Of a stretch of 64,000 nt of DNA, positions 49,068-60,483 are shown piece after piece. Positions within the stretch are counted from its first letter, which is position 1; every line of letters begins with the position of its first letter. The DNA is taken from NCBI GenBank assembly GCA_003116975.1, contig BGKB01000008.1, positions 1 through 64,000 on the forward strand, read 5' to 3'. The notes under the pieces were generated by a model. It did no database searches. It saw nothing but the letters and a program-made list of their open reading frames with translations, and was not told the DNA's origin. Both the position numbers and the translations under genes were made by a program. This stretch comes from Aurantiochytrium sp. KH105. Taxonomy: Eukaryota; Sar; Bigyra; Thraustochytrida; Thraustochytriidae.

Positions 49068-51000
49068 TTAAGCAGAAGTGGAGCTGCAGTTGTCACGCCT
49101 GGGCCAGTGTATCACACTTCCTTGACGAAGAAGTGAACGCTGCAGAAGCGCAGTTGGTACATCTCCTACAGCGACTTCCTCAGCATGATTTGAAAGCTGA
49201 AGTGCGTGAGCAATGATCGTTCCTGCTGCCTGCCCAAGCTGCCAGAGAGTTGGTTCCTCGCGGACTGCGGAAAAGACCACGTGTGACGCTGCTGCACAAG
49301 TTGTGACGAGAAGATTAGATAACTCATCATGCTTGGGTTCAATTAGCGACCGTGGAAGCTCAAAGAATCCAGCACCTCCCCAAGCATCTGTCTGGCCCTC
49401 ATTGCGAGTTCGGTATTTCATTCGAGAACCCGCATTCGGAATTTTCTCGGCGTATCTGCGAATGATGTGAACATCATATCCCCAACCGCCAATTCCGATG
49501 TTGTCGTCGCGACATGGGATATTGTAAGGTTTGGCACCGATGCTTCTTTGGCTGAGTCTCCTTGTAAACCTTTCGCTCGCTCTTTCTGGCCATCTTTCTC
49601 GCGTCTTAGCAGCGACAAGGGGTTGAGACCCTGCGTCGCAGTCGTGTTGCGCAAAAACATTGTCACTCACAAGTCGGAGGCCTTCTCGGACATAGAGACT
49701 GGGCCAATGGTCACTTTCAAGCCACTCGTCTTTGCAAAGGCCCAGTTGTTTTGTCCGCACTTGAATCTTTTTCGGCACGGAAGGATCCGTCTGAAGAAAC
49801 CAAAACATACCTGCCACGTATTCCTGATGCTTCTGGGCGATCCGCACTCGCTCAGCGTACGAGCCTAATGGGTATTCAACGCCCCAACCTGCAGCGTCGG
49901 TTGAAATAGGCGCTCTCTGGTCGCTGCGGGTAAGTGATCAAGTGTGGACGCATAAAACGCACGTGCGTATCTATCTATCTACGTACCTGTCCATTGTCGC
50001 AAACATCAAACTTGTCCCTTTCGGGGTATGACACGTAGGGGTACGCCAAATAAGGTGTGGCTTTGCCACCCGCTCGATAGTATCGCGCGAGGAGCTCATA
50101 TGTGCGTGCGCTGTATTCCGGTGGACGTGAAAACGGCACTCGCTTTTGCAGATTTGTGGTGACGCATACTCGCATGCTATAACCCATCAGACCTTTGTCA
50201 GAAGAGCCTAGATCTCCACTCGGGCCAAAGCCATTCACGAAGGGGAGAAGTTCATCGTTCACTCCGATCGGGTCCACATCCACATCAAAGTCGCCCAACG
50301 AAGACATGGTTACCCCAGCTCTTGACTCGTTGTAGGTAGAATTTGCTTCGCGTCCGAGCGTATACGAGGCGCCCGAAAAGCGTAAGAGATCGCCCTCATA
50401 GGAGGCGTCAACAAAGTACTTTGCCGTCCACCAGCGCGATTGCGAAGAATCTTGGCAATATGTCTTGACTGCGGCGATGAGCCGACGATTGTGCGGCGTC
50501 TTCCGAATGGCAGAAAACTTCTGTTCAAGTCTAGTATTCAAATGAACTTGGATCCCTCGGGAGCCAAGAAGTGTCTTGAAACTGGCCTCGCCAACAAAGT
50601 TATCTGGCTGCCACACAGGGTACGTGACATTGTAAAATTGTGCGTTCAAAATGCCCCATTCTCGCATGGTACTGCGCATGAGCTCTACGTACTTGAAATC
50701 CCTGAGACCGATCCCCTGCGTTGCCATTCCTCCAATCGAGTTCGTCGGCTCCAGAATAGCAACGCGGGCATTACCCCATGTGTCCATTACAGCGAGCGCC
50801 GCGGCGATGCCACTGGGCGTTGCGCCATAAATGACGACATCAAGGCTCATCGTTTGGTCCTCATTCGCGAGCCACTGAAAGAGGTAAAGGAGCACCGCTG
50901 CGACTGCAGCGGCGGCGAAACGCCTCGCTCCCTTTGACAGCGAGTCGCGCGGGCCCGCCAGCTCCGGCGGTCCTCTCCGAGCGCGACAATCGGACGACAT
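49068..51000 (-). CDS. FAD-dependent oxidoreductase, membrane-anchored, two exons
   Basis: Exon 1 is 49987-51000 and exon 2 is 49068-49916; a 70-bp intron (49917-49986) has donor GTACGT and acceptor ACCAG, phase 0. The joined protein is 620 residues. The join reads DNGQRAPISTDAAGWG, which continues the FAD_oxidored (PF12831-like) pattern, whereas the unspliced frame ends within five codons. N-terminus: a signal-anchor helix (FAAAAVAAVLLYLFQWL, about 29-45), then the dinucleotide-binding start DVVIYGATPSGIAAALA, ILEPTNSIGGMATQG and FVDASYEGDLL, typical of this family. Exon 2 has YAERVRIAQKHQEYVAGMFWFLQTDPSVP-type family sequence and ends VPTALLQRSLLRQGSVIHWP. Members are flavoproteins often annotated as xanthan-lyase-like; the substrate is unknown. 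The 301-bp divergent promoter is shared with the DGK at 51302. Confidence 0.85.
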
Positions 51001-51301
51001 TTCCTCGTTTGTTGCAAGTTCATTTTATTTATTTATTTTTTACCAATACCGTGCACGATGAGACTGATGCCGTTCCAGCAGCCAGCATGCGGCACGCGCT
51101 GATGAGATTAGACGTGAAGTAAAGCCAAAATCAGCGCGACGATTGGACAAGGGCGACCAGCAAGGCAGGCGGGCGGGACGTCGAGCTCGCGAAAAGAAGC
51201 CATTCGCCCAGCTTGGAGGCAGCCTGGGTTGCGTTTGCGACAAGTGAGGGCATCCCTCTTCGCTCGCGTAGCAAGCGAGCGCATCATCCTTTTCAAACAC
51301 C
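51001..51301. promoter_or_regulatory. Divergent promoter, FAD oxidoreductase / DGK-1
   Basis: 301 bp between opposite start codons. It includes a TTTATTTATTTATTTTTTA stretch right above the FAD gene's ATG. Confidence 0.5.
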
Positions 51302-52747
51302 ATGGGATGCGTGAACTCGTCCACGGCAGGCGCCGACCGTGTCACGGAGCCCGTCGCGGCCAAGGCCTTAGCAGGCCAGGTCTTTGTGATGGTCAACGGG
51401 TCTTCGGGCGGCAACGCGGCCAGAGCACTCCTCGAGCTCGGACAAAACACGCTCGACTTTGAAGATAACCAAGGGAGACCGTGTCGCGCATGGTTTTTTG
51501 ACTTTAAGGACGCCGACTCCCACAAGCGTGGAATGGAGAGGGTCACGGCCGAGAGTACCGCCAGGCGCAAGAATCTGCGCGTCGTGGCTGCTGGAGGAGA
51601 TGGAACGGTCAAGTGGGTTCTCTCGGAGCTCATTCGATGCGGGCTCGAACACCTGCCTATCGGCGTCATTCCGTTTGGAACAGGAAATGACTTTTCCCGT
51701 GCGATGGGCTTTGGCGCCTCGGCGCCCGTACCACTGGTCGGGGCTCACATGCTAGCCCTTAAAAAGCTGATGATAGCGACGCTTGAAGCGCAAGAAGCAA
51801 GTCTTGATGTGTGGAAGGTCCGTATTGCCAAAGGCCCGAACGGCAAATTCTTTGAGGTTCGCAACGGTGCCATTACAGAGGCTCACGAGAGCGAGGACGT
51901 AATAGAAGAGGAGATGATCAATTACTTCTCGCTGGGCGCTGACGCGCAAATTGTTTTTGAGTTCGAGCAGCAACGCACAGCTTCACAACTGGGCAACAAG
52001 CTGGTGTATGTTGAACGTGGAACCCACCAACTCATGAAGAGGCCTACACGTCTACGGCAAATGATTGAGAAATTAGAGACAAAAGAGGGCGACTCGATTC
52101 TGTTTCGAAAATCTGATCGAATTCTTGCATTTCTCAATATTCCCTCCTATAGCGCCGGAGCAAATGTGTGGAGCCCCTCGAAACGGACGGGTCGATTTGG
52201 GCCTCAATACGTAGGAGATGGCCGCCTTGAGGCCTGTACGATTCATGGCACGGCAAATGTGGCAATGCACATTGGAACGGGCTCAAAGCTTGGAATCAAG
52301 CGCACGGCGCAGCTCGGCGCGTACAACATCAGCTTTTGCGAAAATGCTGATGTTTATCTGCAAATTGACGGCGAAGCGGTTCATGCACAGAACCCAGCCT
52401 CAGTCTCGATCGAACACGGCTACACGATTCAGGTTTTGAGGGCCGCGCACGCGTTGGCGCGCTCCTCTGCAGCGGACGTTCGCAAGGCTTCATTCGTCTC
52501 GCTCCCAGACTCGAAGCGGATCCGCTCGCTCGTCTCCGGGGAACAGGCGCCTGTTCACGTCGGTTTTGTCACTTCTGATTTTCAGGAGGGCGACGAAGAC
52601 GCAGACAACGAAGATGATGAGGACAGCAACATTGTACGTGACTCCAAGGAGCAGGCTGGAGACGGGATGGACGATCCTGCGTCAGTATCTTCCGGTGTTG
52701 TCGCGATCCCCATGCCTTCCAAAGCGGAGAGATTTTCATCACACTAG
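51302..52747 (+). CDS. Diacylglycerol kinase-like lipid kinase, acylated N-terminus (copy 1)
   Basis: 481 residues. MGCVNSS is an N-myristoylation plus palmitoylation context. The DAGK catalytic domain starts at VFVMVNGSSGGNAA and contains the ATP-site motif [17 protein letters not shown] and [18 protein letters not shown]. The accessory domain follows (YFSLGADAQIVFEFEQQR, LAFLNIPSYSAGANVW, IEHGYTIQVL). There are no C1 domains, so membrane recruitment probably depends on the lipid anchor. DGKs phosphorylate diacylglycerol to phosphatidic acid. The C-terminal 70 residues are acidic. A paralogue on the other strand lies at 54792-56507. One substitution is visible: the usual NPxSGG reads NGSSGG. 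Confidence 0.9.
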   Translation: MGCVNSSTAGADRVTEPVAAKALAGQVFVMVNGSSGGNAARALLELGQNTLDFEDNQGRPCRAWFFDFKDADSHKRGMERVTAESTARRKNLRVVAAGGDGTVKWVLSELIRCGLEHLPIGVIPFGTGNDFSRAMGFGASAPVPLVGAHMLALKKLMIATLEAQEASLDVWKVRIAKGPNGKFFEVRNGAITEAHESEDVIEEEMINYFSLGADAQIVFEFEQQRTASQLGNKLVYVERGTHQLMKRPTRLRQMIEKLETKEGDSILFRKSDRILAFLNIPSYSAGANVWSPSKRTGRFGPQYVGDGRLEACTIHGTANVAMHIGTGSKLGIKRTAQLGAYNISFCENADVYLQIDGEAVHAQNPASVSIEHGYTIQVLRAAHALARSSAADVRKASFVSLPDSKRIRSLVSGEQAPVHVGFVTSDFQEGDEDADNEDDEDSNIVRDSKEQAGDGMDDPASVSSGVVAIPMPSKAERFSSH

Positions 52748-53634
52748 CAACATCGAAAAGGAGGGTTAACTGGTATCGACTCGTACACCATGGTGCAATC
52801 GTCGACGAAAAATGCAAAGCTTCGAATTCAGGCGAGCCTTTAGCTATAGACTCGCTCTTGGTTCTGCCCCCCGGGGATGCAATGCAAACTTTGGATTCTG
52901 TAAAATCTGCGCTCTGATTTCATAGCTGGCCACCGGGTAGGCCTGATAGGGTCATTGGGAGGATACCTATTTTCTCTAAAAGACTCGCACTTTCGAATCT
53001 CACTTCGAGCTTTGCAGGTCACACGAAAACAATTACTTTGCAGCAGTAGAAGCAATGACTGATGCATAAGCCTTTCACAGTATGGCGTGCTACAACGAAA
53101 GATTTATTTTTGAATGAAATTCGAAAAAGCAGTCGCAAACAGGTGCGTGCTCGTATGCGTATCCTACGTACCGTGCGCTTATCATTGGATAAGCCTATGT
53201 TGCAGAGCCAAAGCTTAGGAATTGAACTTGTGCCAATCGTTGGTTCTCATAAAGACACCCCTGGCCCCCTTTCTCGAGCAGTCAAACAAGAAGTCAGGAC
53301 CACTCAAAATAGAGAAAGAGCTCTCGAAAGAAAAAAAAAGCCGCCCCCTTCCCATGCTTGCTTGATTCAGCCGAAGCGTTATTGAACCCGCGAGTCACGG
53401 TCAGAAAACAGATGATTTGAATCAACCAAACCAGGATCTTTTTCCTCTCCGCCCCGACCGCAAATCTTCGCGCAGACCTCGGACTCGTCGTGACCCACTT
53501 GAGCGTACTCGGCTTGGCGTGTCTTGATACCAAGCCTTGGTCAAAGCTTGGGGGTCTATATCTGGTGGTGGTGCCTCGGCTCAAGTTCTGCGGCGGCGAC
53601 GGAGTGTTGTGGACATCCATCAAGCAAGCAAAAG
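52748..53634. other. Intergenic region
   Basis: 887 bp between DGK-1 and the Pro/His-rich gene. No supported gene; there is an A-rich stretch near 53320-53340. Confidence 0.5.
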
Positions 53635-54396
53635 ATGTCGTCGGAGCAAAGGTTTCGCGGGACTTGGACGCCGGCGATCCCGTCACCAACGGCGCAGGCG
53701 AGCAGCGGGCGTGGGGTACCGCCTCCAGCGCCACGTCAGCCAGCCGCAACAGTGCCCTCTGCAAGCCACGCGAGCACTGATGCCGTCAAGAAGCTGGATC
53801 CGTCAAGGGTGGCCGAGCTCGAGACGCTTGGCAAGACCATGTTCAAGGATGCGTACAAGGAAACGCCTTCAATGTACCCGACAAACGTCCCAGCACCCTC
53901 AGCGCCCCCAGGTCCGCAAGCATATGCTTATTCACGCCCATCAATTCCTCCTCAGCCGGCAAGACCGCAACCGCCGCCAGTCCCACCATCACCGAGCCAG
54001 TCAAAGTTTGCGATGGTACCACCGCCTTCTCCTGGGCCGATGCAGGCGCATCCTCCTTATCCACCACAACCCGCTCACAACGTGTATGCTCCGCAGTATC
54101 ACTCGACGCATGTTGAGCAGTACTCGAACACGATGAACCATCGCTCAGCTCATGTCCATCATCATCATCACCACCAGCAACAGCCTCCTCCACCCCCGGC
54201 GGCAGCGTATGGACCGCCGCCGCCACCACCACCCGCACAACCAGTCTATGTGCAGCAGCATTCCCAGCACTCTCATAGCATGTATCTGCCTCCGACGCAT
54301 TCGCACACGACGGTGACGTACATCAAACAGAAGAAGCCAAAACACCACAAGCACAAAACTCACAAGCTCTTCAAGTTCAAGTTCAAGTTCAAGTGA
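53635..54396 (+). CDS. Pro/His/Gln-rich low-complexity protein
   Basis: 253 residues from the ATG at 53635; the frame is open upstream but has no ATG. A short helical segment (VAELETLGKTMFKDAYKE) near the N-terminus is the only ordered-looking part. The rest is PPPxP-rich with HHHHHH and QQQ runs and Tyr-Pro motifs. It ends in a basic tail (KQKKPKHHKHKTHKL) and alternating KFKFKFK from a TTCAAG hexamer repeat. The similar codon usage and intact frame support a real gene, perhaps an SH3/WW-binding or condensate-forming protein. Function unknown. Confidence 0.6.
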   Translation: MSSEQRFRGTWTPAIPSPTAQASSGRGVPPPAPRQPAATVPSASHASTDAVKKLDPSRVAELETLGKTMFKDAYKETPSMYPTNVPAPSAPPGPQAYAYSRPSIPPQPARPQPPPVPPSPSQSKFAMVPPPSPGPMQAHPPYPPQPAHNVYAPQYHSTHVEQYSNTMNHRSAHVHHHHHHQQQPPPPPAAAYGPPPPPPPAQPVYVQQHSQHSHSMYLPPTHSHTTVTYIKQKKPKHHKHKTHKLFKFKFKFK

Positions 54397-54791
54397 ACAT
54401 AACGAAGGACGTGCACGTCCATTTCTCCCCTCACGATCTCACTGACATTTGAGGAAAAAGAAGAGTGTTCACGTAGCCTCATGCGGACGTTGCATGCCAA
54501 TGACTGGGAACGCTAAGATGACTTTCGCTCAGCATTGCAAGAAAACATTAATTCGATATTGCACAAGAGCATCGACACAATCAACGACAAGATCGGTCGA
54601 AGGAAGCTAGGCAATTTCTATTTTCAAGATGAAGATCGAATTCGTTGGGTTTACATTGTCCCTTGTCGTTCCCCTCATCACAGGATTGTCGGCAAACGCT
54701 GGCGATTACGAGATTTGAACTCAAAAGGGTAGAAGTTTTCATTTCAAAAGTTCGACTGAATTTTTCGCCCTTTGTGTATATTCTCGAGGTC
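54397..54791. other. Convergent intergenic region
   Basis: 395 bp. It includes a T-arm-like tRNA resemblance on the - strand (54699-54768) that I rejected. No gene. Confidence 0.5.
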
Positions 54792-56507
54792 TTAGCTCAT
54801 GGCCACCTTTGTCTCTGGCTCGGGAATCGTATCTTCGGCTTTGTCATCATCATCTTCGTTCAAAGTTGCCTCGCTGCGAACGGTCTCGATGTCACCTTCA
54901 TCATCGTTATCGTCATTCTCATCTGCGGCATTAGCAGCACCAGCAGCACCACTACCAGTGACGGCATCAGCATCTTCATTATCGACGCGGCGATTCTCCC
55001 TGGTTACAAATAAGTTGGCGTCTTTTTCTTCGACTTTAGCGGTGGCGTCTGCATCGTCTTTTGCAGCGGCATCGCTCTCGTCAATCACGCCGGCATCCCG
55101 GAGCTCTTTCGCCTCTTGTTCTAGTTTGTCCTCAGCCTCGGCGTCAGCGAGACGTACGGCATCTTCATCAAGACTCTCCATTGGTTCGGGCGCAGTTGCG
55201 TGTTCTTGCGCTTGAGCCTCTTTGGCGTCTGCCTCCTCGTATGGAAAAGGTATGCTCTCGGGCACATGGCCAGCTGGAAAGGCAACAGCCTTGGCATTCG
55301 ATGAACGCAAAAGACGAACCTGGTAGCCGTGTATGACAGATACGGAGTCTGCGTGACATGCGCGAAGCGCCTCTCCGTCGATTTGGAAGTGGACATCAGA
55401 TCCGGGCCGGAACTTGATAAAAAATTCGGAGTTCTGCTTGAGACGATGCAGTCCAAGGGTTGATCCAGTCGTCAGCGAGAGTGCGATATCGGAGGTGCGA
55501 TTGACGGTCATCACCTCCACCTCGCGGTCGCCAACGAATTGCGGGTGAAATCTGCCTTTACTTTCTGCGTCTTTGCTTCGTCGCCAAGGATCAGCTCCTG
55601 CGCCGTAGCTTGGAATGTTCAAAAAGAGCAGCATGCGGTCCTTGGCATTGAACTCGAGCTGTTGCGGCACTGGGTTGGGACCAGGAGGAGCCTCTGCGAT
55701 AAGCGCGCCTGGGCCGTACGTGGCGGACTCAATGAATTTCCCAAGACGCGGCGGGGGCACGATGGCTTGACCCATCCCCTTGCGGGCGTAAACTCTTTTG
55801 TTTGCGAATTGAGTTTTGCCGCGATTTTGTTCAAAAGCGAACATGAGCTCCCCATCGGCTCCAATCGAAAAGTAATTGATCATGACCTCTTCCAACTCGC
55901 GCTTACCACTGTGCGCCTTGACAATTTTCTTGTCCTTGACTTCTTCAAAGTAAGCCTCGGCCCCTGCGCCCAAACGGACCTTGATGAGCCACACGTCCAG
56001 AGGGATCTCCTCTGCCGCATGAATCATGCGAATGCGGTCCGTGAGCGCTTTCATGCCTGTTCCGATGAGAGGTTTCGGTGGACTGGAGCCCCAGCCTAGT
56101 GTGCGCGCGAGGTCGTTGCCAGTTCCAAAGGGGATGATGGCGATGGGGATATTGAGCGCGTGCGCGTTGGCGAGGCACGAAATGACCCATTTGACAGTGC
56201 CATCTCCCCCGCATGCCACGATGCGGACGTCGTAACGTTCTGTGTCGCGAGCAAGTCTGGCCATTTCCTTGAAATGCGCTTCTCGCGCATCGTTATCCTT
56301 GAGACTGAAGATGCTTACCATGCACTTTTGCCCGTTTCCTAGCTCCATCTCGAAGCGCGGCACCTTCATGTCAATGAGCTGTTTGGCTACCAGGCCTCCG
56401 GACCCAGGATTTACCGCCATGAAAACTTCGACTTCGACCGCCTTGCCGGCCTGCACGGGAGTCGCGTCCCTCGCGCGCTCCAATTGCGCAGATGAAGTGC
56501 ATCCCAT
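54792..56507 (-). CDS. Diacylglycerol kinase-like lipid kinase, acylated N-terminus (copy 2)
   Basis: 571 residues, paralogue of the gene at 51302. It begins MGCTSSAQ, again a myristoylation/palmitoylation start. Catalytic motifs: [29 protein letters not shown] and [19 protein letters not shown]. The accessory domain is conserved ([43 protein letters not shown]). It keeps the canonical NPGSGG, unlike copy 1. The C-terminal 130 residues are a very acidic Asp/Glu/Ala tail. No C1 domains. Same predicted reaction: DAG to phosphatidic acid. Confidence 0.9.
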   Translation of the reverse strand: MGCTSSAQLERARDATPVQAGKAVEVEVFMAVNPGSGGLVAKQLIDMKVPRFEMELGNGQKCMVSIFSLKDNDAREAHFKEMARLARDTERYDVRIVACGGDGTVKWVISCLANAHALNIPIAIIPFGTGNDLARTLGWGSSPPKPLIGTGMKALTDRIRMIHAAEEIPLDVWLIKVRLGAGAEAYFEEVKDKKIVKAHSGKRELEEVMINYFSIGADGELMFAFEQNRGKTQFANKRVYARKGMGQAIVPPPRLGKFIESATYGPGALIAEAPPGPNPVPQQLEFNAKDRMLLFLNIPSYGAGADPWRRSKDAESKGRFHPQFVGDREVEVMTVNRTSDIALSLTTGSTLGLHRLKQNSEFFIKFRPGSDVHFQIDGEALRACHADSVSVIHGYQVRLLRSSNAKAVAFPAGHVPESIPFPYEEADAKEAQAQEHATAPEPMESLDEDAVRLADAEAEDKLEQEAKELRDAGVIDESDAAAKDDADATAKVEEKDANLFVTRENRRVDNEDADAVTGSGAAGAANAADENDDNDDEGDIETVRSEATLNEDDDDKAEDTIPEPETKVAMS

Positions 56508-57165
56508 CTTGTCCTGGAAAGTCTATCTTTCGGCGATTTGCACAAAATGACGCTCGCGAGTGGCGAGCAGCTGGTACTGCCGGTGCTGCTGGTGCTTCTG
56601 TCGCTGTCCCGAACAACGTACTTGCGTGGGGGGAGGGGCGAGGCGAGCTGTCGGAGATGGTGGAGTCGATTCACCTCGTCCAAATCTGGACCCCGCCCAC
56701 CCGCTCGCTCGTCCGAGGCTGAGAGTGTCAACAACGCCGAGCGCGAGGCGCCACGGTCGCGCGGGGGGCGTGACCAAAGGGGTGGTTGAGCTCGGGCCGT
56801 AGACAGGGAGAGACACTTTGCGAGAGAAAAGATGCGCTCACGCGCCTCGCCGACGTTTTTCCTTTTCGGGTCTGCCTCGGCGGCGGCCATGGACATAGTC
56901 TAGTACTAACGAAACAAGAAACTCGGACGAATTCTGCCACGAGACCTTGCTACCAGCGGATGGCCGCTGTCCGGATCAGGACAAAGCGAGGATGTCACGG
57001 CACGTGCTAGCATGTCCGCTTCGTCGAAGTCTGGCCCGAATACTGATCCCAGGCCGCGCCGGTCCGTGGCTGACCGACCGGGCGACCCTTGCAAGCAACT
57101 TGAGTTCGCTTGAAATCCATCCATCCAAAAGCCGTCCTGAAGCAAAACTTGAAAGCCGCTCGAAC
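56508..57165. promoter_or_regulatory. Divergent promoter, DGK-2 / RRP8
   Basis: 658 bp between the chosen start codons. If RRP8 starts at the in-frame ATG at 56992, the shared promoter is 484 bp. No clear motif. Confidence 0.45.
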
Positions 57166-58218
57166 ATGGACAGGCCCAAGATCGCCCGCGCGGGCGGTGG
57201 CGGCGGGAAGTCGCGGCGGGCGCTGCGACGGCAGCGTGCGGCGACGGGCGCCGGTGCTGGGCCCGCGCCAGGCGCTGGTGGTGGTAGTGATGGTGGTCGC
57301 GCCGCTGATGGAGGGCCCCGCCGCCACCCAAAGCGCGCGCGGGAGGCGTCAGCTGACGGAGGCTCGCGGGAGAAGAGGCGCCGGCACGAGAGCACGACGG
57401 GCGTGGGAGCCCGCGCAGGAACACGCCGTGACGGCAAGAAGAGCCAAGCCAAGGGCGTCGGCGCAACATCGGCGCTGCAGTCCAAATTCAAGGCCAAGCT
57501 TGAGAGCGGGCAATTTCGCTGGCTCAACGAGCAGCTGTACACCACCTCGAGCGAGGAGGCGGTGCGGCTCTTTAAACGCAAGCCAGAGCTTTACGAGGTC
57601 TACCACCGCGGGTTCGAAAGTCAGGTCCAGCGCTGGCCCGAGAACCCCGCGGCGATGATCGCGCGAGAGGTGGGCGACATGCCAGAGGGTACGATCGTCG
57701 GCGACTTTGGATGCGGGAATGCTCTCATCGCCCGCACGGTGCCTCATACGGTACATTCTTTTGACCTCTGCGAAACCAACGAGCATGTCACTGTTGCGAG
57801 CAGCGCAGACGTTCCTCTGGAGGACGCCAGTCTCGATGTTGCTGTGTTTTCTTTGTCGCTGATGGGAACCGACTATCAGCGGTTCCTCCTCGAAGCGCGG
57901 CGAACACTCAAGGTTGGCGGCACTCTTATTGTGGCGGAAGTGAAGAGCCGATTTTGCAGCGCGGCAAAAGGTGCGGCGGACTCTGCGCGAGACATGGAGC
58001 GGGGCATTGCTTCCTTTAAACGCGTTTTGAAAAAGATGGGTTTTCGTTTGATTAACGAGGAGATCGACAATCGCATGTTCGTGCTCTTTCGATTCCGCAA
58101 GGCAGCCATGCTGGGTGGAAGTGCGCAGGAGGCGGAGTTGGCAAGGCGTATCAAGGCGCGCGGCTTTCTTGAGGAAAACGAAGGCGTGCTCAAGTCGTGT
58201 GTATATAAGAAACGCTAG
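57166..58218 (+). CDS. RRP8: RRP8-type nucleolar rRNA methyltransferase
   Basis: 350 residues from MDRPKIARAGGG (57166); an in-frame ATG at 56992 would add 58. The N-terminal third is Arg/Lys/Gly-rich, as in RRP8 proteins (nucleolar targeting). The conserved domain starts KFKAKLESGQFRWLNEQLYT and continues with LYEVYHRGFESQVQRWPENP, the SAM-binding motif VGDFGCGNALIA and HSFDLCETNEHVTVASSADV. Next come VAVFSLSLMGTDY, GTLIVAEVKSRF and FKRVLKKMGFRL. RRP8 methylates N1 of a conserved adenosine of the large-subunit rRNA and aids early pre-rRNA processing. The domain looks complete; no intron is seen. It converges with PSMA4 (204 bp between stops). Confidence 0.95.
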   Translation: MDRPKIARAGGGGGKSRRALRRQRAATGAGAGPAPGAGGGSDGGRAADGGPRRHPKRAREASADGGSREKRRRHESTTGVGARAGTRRDGKKSQAKGVGATSALQSKFKAKLESGQFRWLNEQLYTTSSEEAVRLFKRKPELYEVYHRGFESQVQRWPENPAAMIAREVGDMPEGTIVGDFGCGNALIARTVPHTVHSFDLCETNEHVTVASSADVPLEDASLDVAVFSLSLMGTDYQRFLLEARRTLKVGGTLIVAEVKSRFCSAAKGAADSARDMERGIASFKRVLKKMGFRLINEEIDNRMFVLFRFRKAAMLGGSAQEAELARRIKARGFLEENEGVLKSCVYKKR

Positions 58219-58422
58219 TTATAGGCCTGGCTTCTTCTTTTGGTGTTCGAGGAGAAAACAAAGAAGGGGTCAAGATTGCGGTGTGTCCTCAGTGTGGACG
58301 AACGTGCTACACCACTCCCTGATCCTCACTGGTTTGTGCGTGCGTGTATGTATGCGCTTGCTATATGAGCGTCTCGATGAACAACGATCGATCAGTAAAC
58401 GATAATTTTCTTTGATTCTTAC

Positions 58423-59196
58423 TTAGGCTGCCTTTGCCTCGGCATTGGCCTCGGCTTCTTTCTCCTCAGCGATGATTTTGTCCAAGAGCTCCTGGACCTC
58501 GTCATCGTGCATGACGTGCTGTACGAGCTTGCCCGTATCCTTGTCCATTCTGAGAACAGAAAACTCCATTTTGTCAGCGCTTGGCGTGACCGAATCCATG
58601 GTTTTGTTGAGGACCTTGACTGCAAGCTCGAGCGCCTCTTCGATCGAACAGTCATCCTTGTACTCCTTCTTCAAGAGGGAAGTTGCTGCCTGGTTGTTGG
58701 CGCCGATCGCGGTCGCCTTCCAGCCACCATAGTTTCCGGACGGGTTCGACTGATACAGCTGGAAGCCGTAATGACGATCCCAGCCCGCGTAGAGAAAGGA
58801 GACACCAAAGGGCCTCTGGCCACCAAACTGCGTGTAGCCCTGTTTAAGATCGCAGACACGCATGATGAGCTGCTCGAGAGGCTGCGGCTCCTGGTACTGA
58901 AGCTTGTAGTTTTGCGCGACACGTCGAAGGTAACTGATAAGAACATTGGCATCGGAAGTGAGGCCGGCGACGGCACACGCAACGTGGTCGTCGATCATAT
59001 AGAGCTTTTCGCTCGTCTTACTCGGAGCGAGCAGCTTGCTCGTGGCCTTTTTTTCGGCGGCAATCACCACACCGTCGCCGGCGAGCAGACCGACGCAAGC
59101 ACCAGCGTTGTCGATCGCCTGCATCGCATACTCGACCTGGAAGAGCCGGCCTTCGGGTGAGAACACCGTCGTGCGCGAGTCATAGCGGGAGCCCAT
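58423..59196 (-). CDS. PSMA4: 20S proteasome alpha subunit, PSMA4/alpha3 type
   Basis: 257 residues, full family length. The proteasome alpha-type signature is at the N-terminus ([20 protein letters not shown]). [69 protein letters not shown] and [11 protein letters not shown] identify the PSMA4 (yeast Pre9) orthologue rather than another alpha. It is a structural subunit of the outer ring that gates the chamber. Acidic/Ala C-terminus ([14 protein letters not shown]). Single exon. Confidence 0.96.
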   Translation of the reverse strand: MGSRYDSRTTVFSPEGRLFQVEYAMQAIDNAGACVGLLAGDGVVIAAEKKATSKLLAPSKTSEKLYMIDDHVACAVAGLTSDANVLISYLRRVAQNYKLQYQEPQPLEQLIMRVCDLKQGYTQFGGQRPFGVSFLYAGWDRHYGFQLYQSNPSGNYGGWKATAIGANNQAATSLLKKEYKDDCSIEEALELAVKVLNKTMDSVTPSADKMEFSVLRMDKDTGKLVQHVMHDDEVQELLDKIIAEEKEAEANAEAKAA

Positions 59197-60483
59197 TTTG
59201 CTGTTTCCTCGCTACCTAGCTTGCGCGCGCGCGCGTGCACAGACGCGGCTTTGCCCTCCTGACGTTGAGAAGATAGACGGATAGAAATCGACTGCGCGCT
59301 CAAACCGCCGTCGCGCTTGCGCAGGCCACCTATACGTGGAGGCCGTCCTTCACCGCGCCGAAAAGGCACGCCCAAGGAGCGACGCCTGGCTCGCGCGCGA
59401 CTCCGTCTCCTCTTCCTGCCGTGTCGCGCCGCTGCCGGAGCCCACGTCGTGCGGACTGTCGCGAGCTTTTCGCTTTGCCTGCCTCCTCCTTCGTTGCTGC
59501 TTCCTCCGGGTTCGCTCGCCCCCTTTGGAACGCCACCGTCTAAAATCAATCAGCGCGGGTTGCGTCCACAAAAGAACGAATGGAACGAAAATTGGCACAA
59601 ATCGGGAACCATTGAGGAACCTAAGCCTCGCCTGATGGATTTATACGGGTGCACTGTGCCTGCATGCCGAGGCCTATAGGCCTAGTACCACTGACAGGGC
59701 ATAGGCTAATCGCGTGCGTCTTATTGCTATACCATTGGGAACTTCTGCCATATACCATTTTTTCTTTCCCTTTCTATACGTCGAGAGCTCGGACTTGCTG
59801 TCTCAATTGGCGGTGGTGCGGTGCCTCCGTTCGCCGCATTCCCAATGCCATGGGTACTTAACAGTATACGGACATCGCCGCAATGCAATCGCTTATATTT
59901 GCGCCAGGCGCAGGTGATGTCCGTGCGGGCCTTGCCGCTTACATAATTTCGCTGCCGCGCCCACTGCACAACAATGTCGTCTCCATCATGGCACGACTGA
60001 TCTTGACCAACAACTCACCAGACCTTGGTCTCCTCGATCCCGCTGGCAATAAATGCATGCATGCGTGGACGCTTGCGCCACGACGCTTGCGCCACGCTCG
60101 TAGTCAGATCCAGCGACAAATCCAAGAATCCAACATGGAGTCGTGCAACATGAGGCGGCGCCGCCACTATCACGGCCTCCGAAAGCACGAACTCTTCTTG
60201 ATTTTTGACACACCTGGGACAACGTTTCAACAAAAGCAGAACGTGGAAATCTCCTCGTGCCGGCAGGGCAGGCAGGGCCGAGCCCGCTGAGCGCGCGGCA
60301 GGCAGAAGCGCTTCGCCTCGGCGCCGCGCGGCGCGTCGCGCAGAGCAGAGCAGCTCGAGAAGGAGCTCGGGCGCGCGTGGAAGGGACGCCCAAGGGACGC
60401 CCAAGGGAGCGCGCGCGCGCGCGAGCGAGCGAGCGAGCGAGCAGAGAACTTCCCTCGTTCCGAGGCCGGCCGGCCGTCCGTCC
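59197..60483. promoter_or_regulatory. Divergent promoter region, PSMA4 / RBR-RCR E3 ligase
   Basis: 1,287 bp between start codons. A GC dinucleotide run is at 59220-59236 and a GCGC/GCGA run at 60408-60442. ORFs of over 300 codons on the - strand (59986-61056 area) are antisense shadows of the ligase gene and its GC-rich leader. Confidence 0.5.

Noticed and set aside
54699-54768. tRNA-like T-arm and acceptor ends on the - strand (GAGTTCAAATCTC with GGCGA / TCGCC ends)
   Set aside because: Only five of seven acceptor pairs form, the A-box is absent, the anticodon loop lacks U33, and the T-stem has a mismatch. I do not call a tRNA.
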